A stretch of DNA of 64,000 nucleotides, taken from contig JAFYUM010000039.1 in NCBI GenBank assembly GCA_017558505.1, positions 1 through 64,000 on the forward strand, in the 5' to 3' direction. Below the pieces are notes generated by a model that was not told the origin of the DNA, did not search any database, and saw only the letters and a list, made by a program, of their open reading frames with translations. Each line of letters begins with the position of its first letter. Position 1 is the first letter of the stretch. The stretch comes from Ruminococcus sp. (GTDB lineage Bacteria; Bacillota; Clostridia; Oscillospirales; Ruminococcaceae). Of this stretch, positions 16,568 to 25,185 are shown in pieces. A program made the position numbers and the translations under genes.

Positions 16568-17047
16568 TTGATTTGTCCATTTTGCCGTTTCCCTGATTCA
16601 AAAGTTATAGATTCACGACCGAAAGCTGACCGCATAAAACGCCGCCGTGAGTGTATAAAATGCGGGGCACGATTTACTACTTATGAAATAATAGAAAACC
16701 CAATGCTAATGGTTGAAAAACGCAGCGGAAGCTATGAACCTTTCAGCCGAAATAAGCTTATACAGGGTATTTTCAGCGCTATAAAAAAGCGTCCTGTCAG
16801 CATTGACGATGTGGAAAAAATCGCCGACAGTATTGAAAACCACTACGCAAATGAGCTGAAAAATATTGCTCCCTCAAAGGAAATAGGCGAACTTGTGCTT
16901 ACAAAACTGAAGGACATCGACCCTATCTCATATATCAGATTTGCTTCCGTATACGAAGATTTCACCGATGTTACGAGTTTTGTTGCAGTTATCAGCAAAT
17001 TTGAAAATGATGAACATTCGGAAGGTTCTGCTTCTGAAAATATATAA
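16568..17047 (+). CDS. nrdR: Ribonucleotide reductase transcriptional repressor NrdR
   Basis: A 159-residue protein of normal length. The zinc ribbon CPFC...RRRECIKCGARFTTYE (residues 3-40) is followed by an ATP-cone domain (from VEKRSGSYEPFSRNKL). NrdR binds NrdR boxes upstream of ribonucleotide reductase genes and represses them according to bound ATP/dATP. The start is TTG 16568, with AAAGGAGTG about nine bases upstream. No ribonucleotide reductase gene lies in the window. Confidence 0.97.
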   Translation: MICPFCRFPDSKVIDSRPKADRIKRRRECIKCGARFTTYEIIENPMLMVEKRSGSYEPFSRNKLIQGIFSAIKKRPVSIDDVEKIADSIENHYANELKNIAPSKEIGELVLTKLKDIDPISYIRFASVYEDFTDVTSFVAVISKFENDEHSEGSASENI

Positions 17048-17069
17048 TCACTTATGGAGGTTATCCAAA

Positions 17070-17447
17070 ATGGAAAATTTATTTACTCAATTCAACGACA
17101 TCGAGGCACAGAAGGAATTCTCCTCACAAGACCTTAACAAGGACGGAAAGTTCATATTTTCAACAATTGGCTACATTATTCCAATTCTTTTCTTCCTGCC
17201 AATCGTCCTTAAAAAGGACTCATCTTTCGCCAAATTTCACGCTAATCAGCAACTTATCTGGCTGGTTTTCAACATCATTTTAGGCGTAATTTCCAGATTA
17301 TTGGCATTTATTCCATTAATCGGCGGATTTATCACCTCAATTCTGGGATTGGTAGTTTTAGTCGTTTCAATTCTCCTCTTTATTGCTGCTTTAAAGGGCT
17401 ATGCTGTAAGAATTCCTTTCATCGGCAATATAATCTCAATTTTCTGA
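17070..17447 (+). CDS. DUF4870/Tic20-like small membrane protein
   Basis: A 125-residue protein. A short N-terminal cytoplasmic part (MENLFTQFNDIEAQKEFSSQ) is followed by three or four transmembrane segments. FHANQQLIWLVFNIILGVIS is the HANQ segment typical of DUF4870/Tic20-like proteins, and the end is KGYAVRIPFIGNI. Function unknown. GGAGGTTATCC precedes ATG 17070; longer in-frame starts would overlap nrdR by over 100 bases. It ends one base short of the convergent DUF4830 gene. Confidence 0.8.
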   Translation: MENLFTQFNDIEAQKEFSSQDLNKDGKFIFSTIGYIIPILFFLPIVLKKDSSFAKFHANQQLIWLVFNIILGVISRLLAFIPLIGGFITSILGLVVLVVSILLFIAALKGYAVRIPFIGNIISIF

Positions 17448-17448
17448 T

Positions 17449-17880
17449 TTAACTTACAGCAATGTGGGAAGTTTTTCCATCTTCGCTGTATACAAGTGAA
17501 GCAATAGCTGTGTCGTCACAGACAAGAAGCTCCGCAAGCATTGTATTGTTGTCGGGGGAATAATTATGCACCTCGTAAACATACAATTTTCCCGATTTTC
17601 CTGCATATTCACGCAAAGGCATTCCCTGCTTATCCTGCAATGAGGCATAGCTTTCGTATTCGCCTGTAAACTCCGATGGGATTATTATGTCTTTTGCCGA
17701 TATTTCTTCAACCTCCCACCCATGAGATGAAAAATAGCTTATGCGGTTTTCTTCAGTTGAAGCGTCAATCAGCGGATTTTCGGGAATTTTCGGCTCTCCC
17801 TTATAATCGGGATCAAAGAGGATAAATCCTCCGAGAACAATTGTGGCAACAAGAACAAAACCTGATAATTTTTTTGACAT
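17449..17880 (-). CDS. DUF4830-domain membrane-anchored protein
   Basis: A 143-residue protein with one N-terminal helix (LSGFVLVATIVLGGFILF) and an extracytoplasmic domain. That domain has the pattern of DUF4830: RISYFSSHGWEVEEISAKDI, then IIPSEFTGEYESYASLQDKQ. The cellular role is unknown. ATG 17880 is preferred because GGAGG lies seven bases upstream; an upstream in-frame ATG at 17958 would run into the divergent pseudouridine synthase gene. It is convergent with the DUF4870 gene. Confidence 0.75.
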   Translation of the reverse strand: MSKKLSGFVLVATIVLGGFILFDPDYKGEPKIPENPLIDASTEENRISYFSSHGWEVEEISAKDIIIPSEFTGEYESYASLQDKQGMPLREYAGKSGKLYVYEVHNYSPDNNTMLAELLVCDDTAIASLVYSEDGKTSHIAVS

Positions 17881-17949
17881 ATTCAACCTCCAAGTTGTTT
17901 TGTTAATAATATGTCCTGTGTGAGGAAAAATATACCGAAAGGAGCAAAA

Positions 17950-18729
17950 ATGGCACAAATTCGCCTTGATAAATATATTTCGGAGCGTTCCGATTATACA
18001 AGAAGTCAGATAAAATCTCTTGCAGCAGCAGGAAAAATCACTGTTGACAGCAAAATTATAAAAAAATCAGATACAAAAATTGATTCTGATACGGCCTTTG
18101 TAGAGGTATGCGGAACTGCTGTTTCTGCTTCAAAATTCCGCTATATATTGCTGAATAAGCCAGAAGGATATGTCAGCTCAACGGAAGAAAATGACGGTAT
18201 AAGCGTTATGAAGCTTATACCACCCGAACTGCAGAAAAAAGGTATGTTCCCCGCCGGAAGACTTGATAAGGATTCACTTGGAGCATTGCTGATTACCGAT
18301 GACGGAAAACTTGCTCATAAAATGCTTTCACCCAAGAATCATGTGCCGAAAATTTATCTTGTGAAACTTGACAGAAGTTTTGAAAGTAAATATATTGACA
18401 TATTTGCAGAGGGTATTGTACTAAGCAATGATGAAAAGTGTATGCCCGCCAAAGTAAAAGCTGTTAAAAACTGCGATAAACTGGCTTTAATAGAACTTCA
18501 TGAAGGTAAATATCATCAAGTAAAACGCATGTTTGCCGCTGTTGAAAACCATGTTGAAAAATTAATGAGAATTAGCGTTGGAGGATTGATTTTGCCCGAA
18601 AATCTGCGGTTTGGCGAGTGTATGGAATTATTGCACAAAGATGTTGAAAACTTATTCTCTCCGCCCGATTTTGAGGATTTTTCCACGGATTTTGTTGGCT
18701 ATTTTTCGGCATTTATGCTAAACAACTAA
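17950..18729 (+). CDS. RsuA/RluB-family rRNA pseudouridine synthase
   Basis: A 259-residue protein. An N-terminal S4 RNA-binding domain (RLDKYISERSDYTRSQIKSL) is followed by the synthase domain. GRLDKDSLGALLITDDG holds the catalytic Asp, and KVYL-like KIYLVKLDR and EGKYHQVKRMFAA are conserved downstream motifs. It isomerises a uridine in rRNA; the RsuA-like length suggests a small-subunit target. ATG 17950 follows AAAGGAGC. Its first gene-internal stretch repeats VEN/VEK codons that happen to create TGTTGAAAA nonamers. Confidence 0.9.
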   Translation: MAQIRLDKYISERSDYTRSQIKSLAAAGKITVDSKIIKKSDTKIDSDTAFVEVCGTAVSASKFRYILLNKPEGYVSSTEENDGISVMKLIPPELQKKGMFPAGRLDKDSLGALLITDDGKLAHKMLSPKNHVPKIYLVKLDRSFESKYIDIFAEGIVLSNDEKCMPAKVKAVKNCDKLALIELHEGKYHQVKRMFAAVENHVEKLMRISVGGLILPENLRFGECMELLHKDVENLFSPPDFEDFSTDFVGYFSAFMLNN

Positions 18730-18753
18730 TTGTAAGTTTGTCAATTTAGTATC

Positions 18754-18782
18754 TTGAAATTTTTTTCAAAAAGTGGTATTAT
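18754..18782 (+). promoter_or_regulatory. Promoter of the MsmK/UgpC ATPase gene
   Basis: TTGAAA (18754-18759), 17-base spacer, TATTAT (18777-18782). The start codon is 78 bases further on, with GGAGGACAGG as a strong ribosome site. Confidence 0.65.
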
Positions 18783-18860
18783 ATTATTATAGCTGATATT
18801 GTGCTGAAATATAAAAAGATGGTATCGGCAAAGAAAAATTGAACTGGAGGACAGGAATAA

Positions 18861-20000
18861 ATGGCAGGCTTAACACTTAAAAATATTTATAAGAAATACC
18901 CCGGCGGTGTTGTTGCTGTTACAGATGTAAACTTGGAAATCAGAGATAAGGAGTTCATCGTTCTCGTTGGACCTTCTGGATGCGGTAAGTCCACAACTCT
19001 CCGTATGATTGCTGGTCTTGAGGAAATTTCAGAGGGTGAGCTTTACATCGGCGACCGCCTTGTAAACGATATTGCACCTAAGGACAGAGATATTGCGATG
19101 GTTTTCCAGAACTACGCTCTCTATCCCCATATGACAGTATTCGATAATATGGCTTTCGGTCTTAAGCTCCGTAAGGTACCAAAGGATGAAATCGAGAGAA
19201 AGGTTAACGAAGCTGCAAAGATTCTTGACCTTACTCACCTCCTCGACAGAAAGCCAAAGGCTATGTCAGGTGGTCAGCGTCAGAGAGTTGCTCTCGGTCG
19301 TTGTATCGTTCGTTCACCTAAGGTATTCCTTCTTGACGAGCCTCTTTCAAACCTCGACGCAAAACTCCGTGCTCAGATGAGAACCGAGATTGCTAAGATC
19401 CACAAGAAGCTCGGTACAACATTTATCTACGTAACTCATGACCAGACAGAGGCTATGACAATGGGTGACAGAATCGTTTGTATGAAGGACGGTTTTGTTC
19501 AGCAGGTTGATACACCTCAGAACCTCTATGAGAACCCTGTAAACAAGTTCGTTGCAGGCTTCCTTGGTTCACCTCAGATGAACTTCATCGACGCTGTTCT
19601 TAAGGAAGAATACGGTCAGTTTATCGTTGAGTTCGGTTCAAATGATACAAAGATGTCAAGAGGCATGAAGTATCAGATTATCGTTCCTGAATCAAAGGTT
19701 AACGATGAGCTTCCTAACTACGTTGGCAGAGAAATTACTCTCGGTATCCGTCCTGAGTCTATTCACGACGAAGAAATGTACCTCTCTAACGCTACAACAG
19801 GTGTTATTGATGCTTACGTTGAAATCACTGAAATGATGGGTGCAGAGACATACCTCTACCTCACATGCGAAGGCCACAGCCTTACAGCAAGAGTTAGCCC
19901 AAGAACAACAGCTAAGCCTGGTGATGATATTAAGGTTGCTATCGATCCTAACAGAATTCACCTCTTTGATAAGGAAACAGAAAGAGCTATTGTTAACTGA
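18861..20000 (+). CDS. Sugar ABC transporter ATP-binding protein (MsmK/UgpC type), encoded alone
   Basis: A 379-residue ATPase with Walker A GPSGCGKST, signature MSGGQRQR, Walker B VFLLDEPLSNLDA and switch His VTHDQTEAM. A C-terminal OB-fold/TOBE regulatory part (from about residue 240) is typical of MalK/UgpC/MsmX. Such ATPases power CUT1 oligosaccharide importers and can serve several transporters. There is no binding protein or permease nearby, so this is probably a shared ATPase for plant-sugar uptake. Codon choice is biased and regular (GGT, CTC, CGT), as in strongly expressed genes. It has its own promoter and terminator. Confidence 0.95.
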   Translation: MAGLTLKNIYKKYPGGVVAVTDVNLEIRDKEFIVLVGPSGCGKSTTLRMIAGLEEISEGELYIGDRLVNDIAPKDRDIAMVFQNYALYPHMTVFDNMAFGLKLRKVPKDEIERKVNEAAKILDLTHLLDRKPKAMSGGQRQRVALGRCIVRSPKVFLLDEPLSNLDAKLRAQMRTEIAKIHKKLGTTFIYVTHDQTEAMTMGDRIVCMKDGFVQQVDTPQNLYENPVNKFVAGFLGSPQMNFIDAVLKEEYGQFIVEFGSNDTKMSRGMKYQIIVPESKVNDELPNYVGREITLGIRPESIHDEEMYLSNATTGVIDAYVEITEMMGAETYLYLTCEGHSLTARVSPRTTAKPGDDIKVAIDPNRIHLFDKETERAIVN

Positions 20001-20058
20001 TATATTCACTTTTCATATTTATCCTTTCTTTCTACTGTTGTGGAAACACAATCAGGCG

Positions 20059-20087
20059 AAAAACCGCAGCTCTCTGCGGTTTTTTTG
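20059..20087 (+). terminator. Terminator of the MsmK/UgpC ATPase gene
   Basis: AAACCGCAG and CTGCGGTTT with loop CTCT, followed by TTTTT. Confidence 0.85.
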
Positions 20088-20116
20088 CTTTACAAATAAA
20101 TGTACGGAGATAATTT

Positions 20117-21385
20117 ATGACTGAAATTAGAAAATACCTTGAAGATAAAAAAGAAGAAATGATTGCTTTTCTCGATGAGCTTATCACCGTGAGAAGTGTT
20201 CAGGAAGAAGCTGAGGAAGGGTATCCTTTTGGAAGAAACTCCGCCAGAGCACTTGAAATAATGCTCGATAAATGTAACGAATCAGGTTTTCATGTGGAAA
20301 ATATTGATAACTATGTAGGTTCAGCTGATTTCAACGACAGCGAAGCTGCACTCGGTATTCTCTCACACCTCGATGTTGTCCCCGAAGGAAGCGGCTGGAC
20401 ATCAGATCCCTATGAATTAAAACGTGAAAACGGCATTCTCACAGGCAGAGGTACCATAGATGACAAAGGACCTGCTGTTGCATCTCTTTACGCTATGAAG
20501 GCACTGAAAGAGCTTAATATCCCTCTTAAAAAGGGTGTTCGCCTTATATTTGGTACTAACGAAGAAAATGGCGGAGATGACATTGTATACTACCGTAAAA
20601 ACCATACTCTCCCTCCTATGGTATTCACTCCCGACGGTGAATATCCCGTAATTAACGGAGAAAAGGGTATGTTAAGAATTTATTTCTCCGCTGAAATTGA
20701 AGAAAAAATAAAAATCCAGGCAGGCGAGGTAATAAATGCCGTTCCTATGGCTTGTTCTGTTGAAACTGATTCCTCCGTTATGCTTTACGAGGGAAAATCC
20801 GCACACGCTTCAACTCCCGAAAAGGGCGAAAATGCAATTACAAAGTTCCTTGCAGACTATTCGGGTAATTCAACAGCTCTCAACGGACTTAAACAAATCT
20901 TTCAACACGGTGATGTTGAGGGAAGTGTAATTTTCGGCGATAATTCGCAGAATTTCACCTGTGTAATATCGCTGTTGAAAACTGTTGAAAAGTTTGAAAA
21001 GTGTTATATTGAGGGTGGAATTGATGTTCGTTTCCCCTTTGGGCATACCAAAGATGAGGTTCAGAAAATAATATGTGACAAGCTTGAAGCTGCAGGCATA
21101 ACAATTGATTCTGTTATGGCTGTAAATCCTCATTATACCGATGAAAACAGCAATTTTGTACAATCATTGCTTTCCGTATATGAACAAGTAACAGGCGAAA
21201 AAGGAAAGTGTATCACAATCGGCGGCGGAACTTATGTTCACGATATCGAGGGCGGAGTTGCTTTCGGTGCGGAATACGAGGGAGGAAGTGGAAATATGCA
21301 CGGTGCCGACGAGTTCATAACCGAGGAAAGTCTGCTTCTCAACGCAGAAATTATGGCAGAAGCTATCAAGGCAATCTGCGGATAA
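20117..21385 (+). CDS. M20-family dipeptidase (PepV/Sapep type)
   Basis: A 422-residue zinc peptidase. LGILSHLDVVPEGSGW carries the first metal His and catalytic Asp. GRGTIDDKGPAVASLYAMKA has the bridging Asp. FGTNEENGGDD holds the catalytic Glu pair, and HASTPEKGENAI is the His of the lid domain. The late GGGTYVHDI motif supplies a further metal-site region. It hydrolyses dipeptides, probably with broad range, in the cytoplasm. The length is slightly below PepV (about 470). ACGGAGAT precedes ATG. It has its own terminator. Confidence 0.9.
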   Translation: MTEIRKYLEDKKEEMIAFLDELITVRSVQEEAEEGYPFGRNSARALEIMLDKCNESGFHVENIDNYVGSADFNDSEAALGILSHLDVVPEGSGWTSDPYELKRENGILTGRGTIDDKGPAVASLYAMKALKELNIPLKKGVRLIFGTNEENGGDDIVYYRKNHTLPPMVFTPDGEYPVINGEKGMLRIYFSAEIEEKIKIQAGEVINAVPMACSVETDSSVMLYEGKSAHASTPEKGENAITKFLADYSGNSTALNGLKQIFQHGDVEGSVIFGDNSQNFTCVISLLKTVEKFEKCYIEGGIDVRFPFGHTKDEVQKIICDKLEAAGITIDSVMAVNPHYTDENSNFVQSLLSVYEQVTGEKGKCITIGGGTYVHDIEGGVAFGAEYEGGSGNMHGADEFITEESLLLNAEIMAEAIKAICG

Positions 21386-21391
21386 ATAATC

Positions 21392-21422
21392 ATCCCCCTG
21401 ATAAAAATCAGGGGGATTTTTC
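21392..21422 (+). terminator. Terminator of the M20 dipeptidase gene
   Basis: ATCCCCCTGAT and ATCAGGGGGAT form an 11-bp stem with loop AAA, followed by TTTTT. Confidence 0.85.
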
Positions 21423-22015
21423 AACATCTGTCACTTATAATGTTGAAAACTGTTATCTTCCAACTACTGATGTTGTTGATGTTACATCCAAAGTATGGGT
21501 ATATCTTGCTATTTCTGTAGTATTACGCTCATTATCAAAGCCATCTATTATATCATTTGCCGCATCTCCGGCACCGTCAATTACGTCATCAACAGCTGAT
21601 TCAGCACCGTCTACAGCATCATGAGCAAAATCTTCTACTCTGTTTTCACCTTTGTGATCACGATCTTCTCTATTGTCAGCATTGTTTCCATAATCGTGAT
21701 CTTCGAAATGCTCTCTGCCGGTTGCATTAGGCTCGTTTTTTTCATCACAGCTTGTTAATACAAATGGTAAAGTCAGAAAAAGAGCCGCAGCAGCTAAAAT
21801 TTTTTTCATACAAAATCAAATCCTTTTTTGTGATGTTATTGCAGATAGTTTTCCACAATACTTTTTTATTGTTCCCCTGTTTTCACCTTTTATCAACAGT
21901 TTTTCAAGAAATCTTGCAGGAAAAAACAGGGATACTACGCATTTCTCCACACTCTCCACAAAGTTTTCAACAATCAGGCTGATATTCAACCGTTCTTTCA
22001 ACACTGTGTTGAAAA
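21418..22015. other. Satellite cluster of DnaA-box-like nonamers
   Basis: TTTTCAACA 21418-21426, TGTTGAAAA 21441-21449, TTTTCCACA 21849-21857, TTATCAACA 21890-21898, TTTTCAACA 21964-21972 and TGTTGAAAA 22007-22015. Several one-mismatch copies (TTCTCCACA, CTCTCCACA, CTTTCAACA) lie between 21940 and 22004. These are the nonamers that fill both spacers beside dnaA. The non-coding part (21810-22115) is about 11.5 kb from the origin, between a lipoprotein gene and ytaF. A DnaA-titrating or regulatory role is inference. Confidence 0.5.
21453..21809 (-). CDS. Small acidic lipoprotein of unknown function
   Basis: A 118-residue protein. The signal ends at the lipobox VLTSC (Cys about residue 21), so it is lipid-anchored outside the membrane. 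The mature part is strongly acidic with Asn/Asp/Arg-rich low complexity (residues 25-60). A short amphipathic repeat follows: AVDGAESAVDDVIDGAGDAA. The tail is Thr-rich. I recognise no family. It is transcribed alone, convergent with the dipeptidase gene, and its upstream region holds the DnaA-box-like cluster. Confidence 0.7.
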   Translation of the reverse strand: MKKILAAAALFLTLPFVLTSCDEKNEPNATGREHFEDHDYGNNADNREDRDHKGENRVEDFAHDAVDGAESAVDDVIDGAGDAANDIIDGFDNERNTTEIARYTHTLDVTSTTSVVGR

Positions 22016-22115
22016 CTTTTCGACAGTAATCCGGAGAAATTTTTGCATTATATTGCCTTGGATTTTTTTGTAACTTAACCACTATTTTTATCATATTATG
22101 TGGTGAGGTGATAAT

Positions 22116-22736
22116 TTGCTCTGTGAAATTATACTTTCGGTTATTGTAAGTATTGACATTTTTCTTGCTGCTGCAGCTTATGAATGCAGTAAAATAAGAA
22201 TTCCTCTCGCTTCGGCAATTATTATAAATGCATCCGGAGCTTTTTTTCTATGGCTTTCACTATATTTTTCAAGTATTATAGGCGAATTTATTCCCGGAAA
22301 AATTTACAAACTGCTCGGTTTTCTTATCCTGCTTACAATTGGAATTACTACTGTTTTTAAAAGTCTTATACGTAATCTCGTCCGACGCCTTGAAAAACGT
22401 GGCGAACTTTTTCTTCACACAAAGGAAAGCGGAATTGTAATAAAGCTGTATCTTGATGATACAGCCGCCGATGTGGATAATTCAAAGACTTTATCCCCGA
22501 AAGAAGCGGCAGCTCTGGCAGCAGCAGCTTCTCTGGACTCGCTTTCTATCGGATTAGGTATGGGTGGAAATGAAATAAATCCCGCAACAACGGCAATTTA
22601 TGCAATTATTTCGGGATTTTTGGCTATTATTCTCGGTGGACTCACAGGGCGGAAAATCGCATCAATAAACCGTGATTTTTCTTGGGTTGGCGGTGCAGCT
22701 CTGATACTTTTCGGAATATTTGAGTTTATGCAATAA
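22116..22736 (+). CDS. ytaF: YtaF/MntP-like sporulation membrane protein
   Basis: A 206-residue protein with six hydrophobic segments in two halves. Each half starts with an acidic intramembrane motif: SIDIFLAAAAYECSKIRIPL and SLDSLSIGLGMGG. This internal repeat marks the MntP/LysE-like superfamily; the YtaF branch is made during sporulation in Bacillus. A short cytoplasmic loop separates the halves. The start is TTG 22116 with GGTGAGGTGAT upstream, close to the anti-SD complement. It is followed by its own terminator at 22752-22779. Confidence 0.82.
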   Translation: MLCEIILSVIVSIDIFLAAAAYECSKIRIPLASAIIINASGAFFLWLSLYFSSIIGEFIPGKIYKLLGFLILLTIGITTVFKSLIRNLVRRLEKRGELFLHTKESGIVIKLYLDDTAADVDNSKTLSPKEAAALAAAASLDSLSIGLGMGGNEINPATTAIYAIISGFLAIILGGLTGRKIASINRDFSWVGGAALILFGIFEFMQ

Positions 22737-22751
22737 AAATACTGCACAAAA

Positions 22752-22779
22752 CTTCAGAGCATCTCTGAAGCTTCTTTTT
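22752..22779 (+). terminator. Terminator of ytaF
   Basis: CTTCAGAG and CTCTGAAG pair with loop CAT, followed by CTTCTTTTT. A repeat-like TTTTTAGAGATACCC follows at 22791-22805. Confidence 0.65.
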
Positions 22780-22822
22780 CTCAAAAAAGATTTTTAGAGA
22801 TACCCTTTAAATATAATTATTC

Positions 22823-24325
22823 TTATATTGTACCTTTGCCGCCTGTTGAAACATTCGCGTAATGTTCAAGAATTTTGCTTGCGTCCGTTGAGTCGATTTT
22901 TCCGTCAGAGTTTGCATCGGCGGCAAGCTGCTGTCCTTCGGTAAAATCTGACTTTTTGCCTGTGGACAGAGCCGCATATTCCGCAAGAACTCTGCTTGCG
23001 TCGGAGGAGTCAACCACGTTATCTCCGTTAGCGTCACCTTTTTGCAGCGGAAACTCCGTGTCAAATTCCGTCACAAAAAACTGCTGATAATTGCTGTTCT
23101 CTATTGTTATGGTTTTACTTGTCTGAAATGCTTTTTCGCCATCGTATGACCTCAGCTCCAGAGTATACTGTCCGGCAAGAATATTATCAAGTATAATACC
23201 TCCTTCATTATGCAACTCAGGAGTTTCAACTACAAATTCATTGACTTTTCCGTAAAAACATTTACTTCTGAAAGAACTATGCCAACCGCCGCCTTTGTCG
23301 TCAGTATAGTTAACATAAATTTCCGCCGCCATCTGACGTGAGTCTTTGTCCACGTAAAACTCAATATTTCCTGCTGAACCTGGCATAGCCACCGTTGTGC
23401 AGGCGCCGCTTGTTACTAATACCATAGCCCATGTATTTTTAGTTCTCTTTCTAAGGTTAAATGTTATATCTCTATATGTAATTTTTCCGTCGTCGTTGAT
23501 AGTTGTCTGCAATTGGTCGTCAATATCGAACAGCTCAGCAACATTCATTTTGCACTTGATATATTCCGTTTTCTTGCTCTGTAATTGCGGAGGATATACA
23601 AGATTATAGGGATTTACGACCTCTGAAATGCCAATTCTCAGCTCGCTTGTGGATTTTTTCGGTGACCAGACTTTAAGGCTTCCGAACATTTCGTTATTGT
23701 CAAAATATTTTTTTGCACCGTCCGCACCCATTTTGTAATAACCTCTGGAATTGCAGTTCTCCCACCTTTCATTTACGAAAATTCCCATTTTATTCGCTGG
23801 AATTGTAAATGCTGTGGTTTCGCCCTGCGGATAGGAAAATACACGGTAAATATTATAGAAATATTCTTTTTCTTTGAGATAATCAATGTTTATAGTATTA
23901 TTTGGCGAGTATTCATGCAGATTATATAATGATTTTACCGGATCGCCGTCTTCTGAATAATATGACTCGGAAACATATCTCGGTACAAGGGGCGAAACCA
24001 TATTTGCCAGATATTGCTCAGTTATCTGCCATTCGTCTGCCTCTCTGATACCAGAGGAATTAAGCGGCGTAAATTCTATGCCTATATCCTCTACAAATCG
24101 TCCCACTTCAACACCTGCGGAATTTTTCATTACAATTTCAAACTCGTTCAGTTTATGTCCGATTTCGTCCAAAAAAATAAACTCCGCAAAATTACCGTTT
24201 TTAAGAAAAATAGTACTTTGTTTCGGTTCGTCATAAATCTCAAATGCCCCTGCATTTCTCAGCGACGCTGTTGTAATTCCAGCTACTGTCACGACAGCTG
24301 TTACAATTGAAATAAATCTTTTCAT
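22823..24325 (-). CDS. Secreted dockerin protein with uncharacterised N-terminal module
   Basis: A 500-residue protein with a signal peptide (KRFISIVTAVVTVAGITTAS). Residues about 30-400 are a beta-rich region of unknown family, with Tyr/Asn-rich strands and no glycoside hydrolase motif that I recognise. Then comes an Ig-like stretch (GQYTLELRSYDGEKAFQTSK). The last 70 residues are a type I dockerin with two Ca-binding halves: GDANGDNVVDSSDASRVLAE and DANSDGKIDSTDASKILEHY. It should bind a cohesin and sit in a cellulosome or on the cell wall. ATG 24325 has AGGAGG six bases upstream; an earlier in-frame ATG has none. Confidence 0.85.
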   Translation of the reverse strand: MKRFISIVTAVVTVAGITTASLRNAGAFEIYDEPKQSTIFLKNGNFAEFIFLDEIGHKLNEFEIVMKNSAGVEVGRFVEDIGIEFTPLNSSGIREADEWQITEQYLANMVSPLVPRYVSESYYSEDGDPVKSLYNLHEYSPNNTINIDYLKEKEYFYNIYRVFSYPQGETTAFTIPANKMGIFVNERWENCNSRGYYKMGADGAKKYFDNNEMFGSLKVWSPKKSTSELRIGISEVVNPYNLVYPPQLQSKKTEYIKCKMNVAELFDIDDQLQTTINDDGKITYRDITFNLRKRTKNTWAMVLVTSGACTTVAMPGSAGNIEFYVDKDSRQMAAEIYVNYTDDKGGGWHSSFRSKCFYGKVNEFVVETPELHNEGGIILDNILAGQYTLELRSYDGEKAFQTSKTITIENSNYQQFFVTEFDTEFPLQKGDANGDNVVDSSDASRVLAEYAALSTGKKSDFTEGQQLAADANSDGKIDSTDASKILEHYANVSTGGKGTI

Positions 24326-24337
24326 CTTATCCTCCTC

Positions 24338-24368
24338 AAAAAAGGACACGAATGAACGTGTCCTTTTT
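24338..24368 (-). terminator. Terminator of the phosphoesterase gene
   Basis: AAAAGGACACG and CGTGTCCTTTT form an 11-bp stem with a 6-base loop and A/T runs on both sides. It separates the phosphoesterase gene from the downstream dockerin gene. Confidence 0.8.
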
Positions 24369-24369
24369 A

Positions 24370-25176
24370 TTAAATCTTGTAAATAATAATTTCCGGTGGA
24401 TTGAACATTCTGAGCTTGCCCACGCCTGCGGAAACAAGCAGTTTTTTCCCCGATATATCGTAAATTCCCTTGGAGTATTTCGGGAAAAACTTACGTTCAG
24501 GGGAAAGTATTCCCACTCCGAAAAGCCGCACAACTCCGCCGTGTATGTGACCGCTGAAAGTGTAATCAGCGCCCCATTCGGCGTAAACCGCCCCGAAAAG
24601 CGGATTATGTGCAAGGAGAAGCACCATTTCTTCCGGACATTCGCCTAAATTTTTCTTCATATCGTCAAGGGTAAAGTCATCAAGATTTTTATAGCTGCCG
24701 TCCTTTTTATACACAGAGTATTCAGACATAACACCGCAGATATAAAACTCTCTGCCTTTTATTTTCACAGCTTCCCCACGATTTATGAGGAGTTCCGCCT
24801 TTGTCCGATGTACAGCATCAAGAAATTCCTGCTGGTTATTATGGATAAAGCTCTGCTCATGATTTCCCATACACATATACACTGGAGCAATATCACACAG
24901 CTCCGTGAGGAGCCTTTCTGTTTCCGAAAAATCGGTTTCCGTGCGTGATACAATATCCCCTGTTATAAATATTAAATCTGGTTTTTCTTCCTTTGAAGCA
25001 GTTACAATACGTTTATTGAAGTCGGTATTATTACGCTTGTGGCAATCAGAAAGGTGAAGAATTTTTATATTGCCGCCTTGATCTTCATGTCTTTTTACAA
25101 GCAGGAGATAATTCTCAATGTACAGATAAATGGCAACAATGATAGTTAAAATTAATACAAAAAGTATAAATTTCAT
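24370..25176 (-). CDS. Membrane-anchored metallophosphoesterase (YkuE-like)
   Basis: A 268-residue protein with an N-terminal membrane helix (FILFVLILTIIVAIYLYI). The calcineurin-like metal motifs follow in order: LHLSDCHKRN, FITGDIVS, MGNHEQS, LLAHNPL and FSGHIHGG. The first motif has DCH in place of the common DxH, which keeps both ligands. Family members hydrolyse phosphoesters such as UDP-diacylglucosamine or other lipid-linked substrates. It is nine bases after gyrA on the same strand and may be the last gene of the gyrB-gyrA transcript. Confidence 0.85.
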   Translation of the reverse strand: MKFILFVLILTIIVAIYLYIENYLLLVKRHEDQGGNIKILHLSDCHKRNNTDFNKRIVTASKEEKPDLIFITGDIVSRTETDFSETERLLTELCDIAPVYMCMGNHEQSFIHNNQQEFLDAVHRTKAELLINRGEAVKIKGREFYICGVMSEYSVYKKDGSYKNLDDFTLDDMKKNLGECPEEMVLLLAHNPLFGAVYAEWGADYTFSGHIHGGVVRLFGVGILSPERKFFPKYSKGIYDISGKKLLVSAGVGKLRMFNPPEIIIYKI

Positions 25177-25185
25177 TATATCCTT

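Noticed and set aside
20971..20991. Two adjacent TGTTGAAAA nonamers in the dipeptidase gene
   Set aside because: They arise from the codons for KTVEK; similar copies in 18537-18650 also come from VEN/VEK codons, so I did not count them in the satellite cluster.
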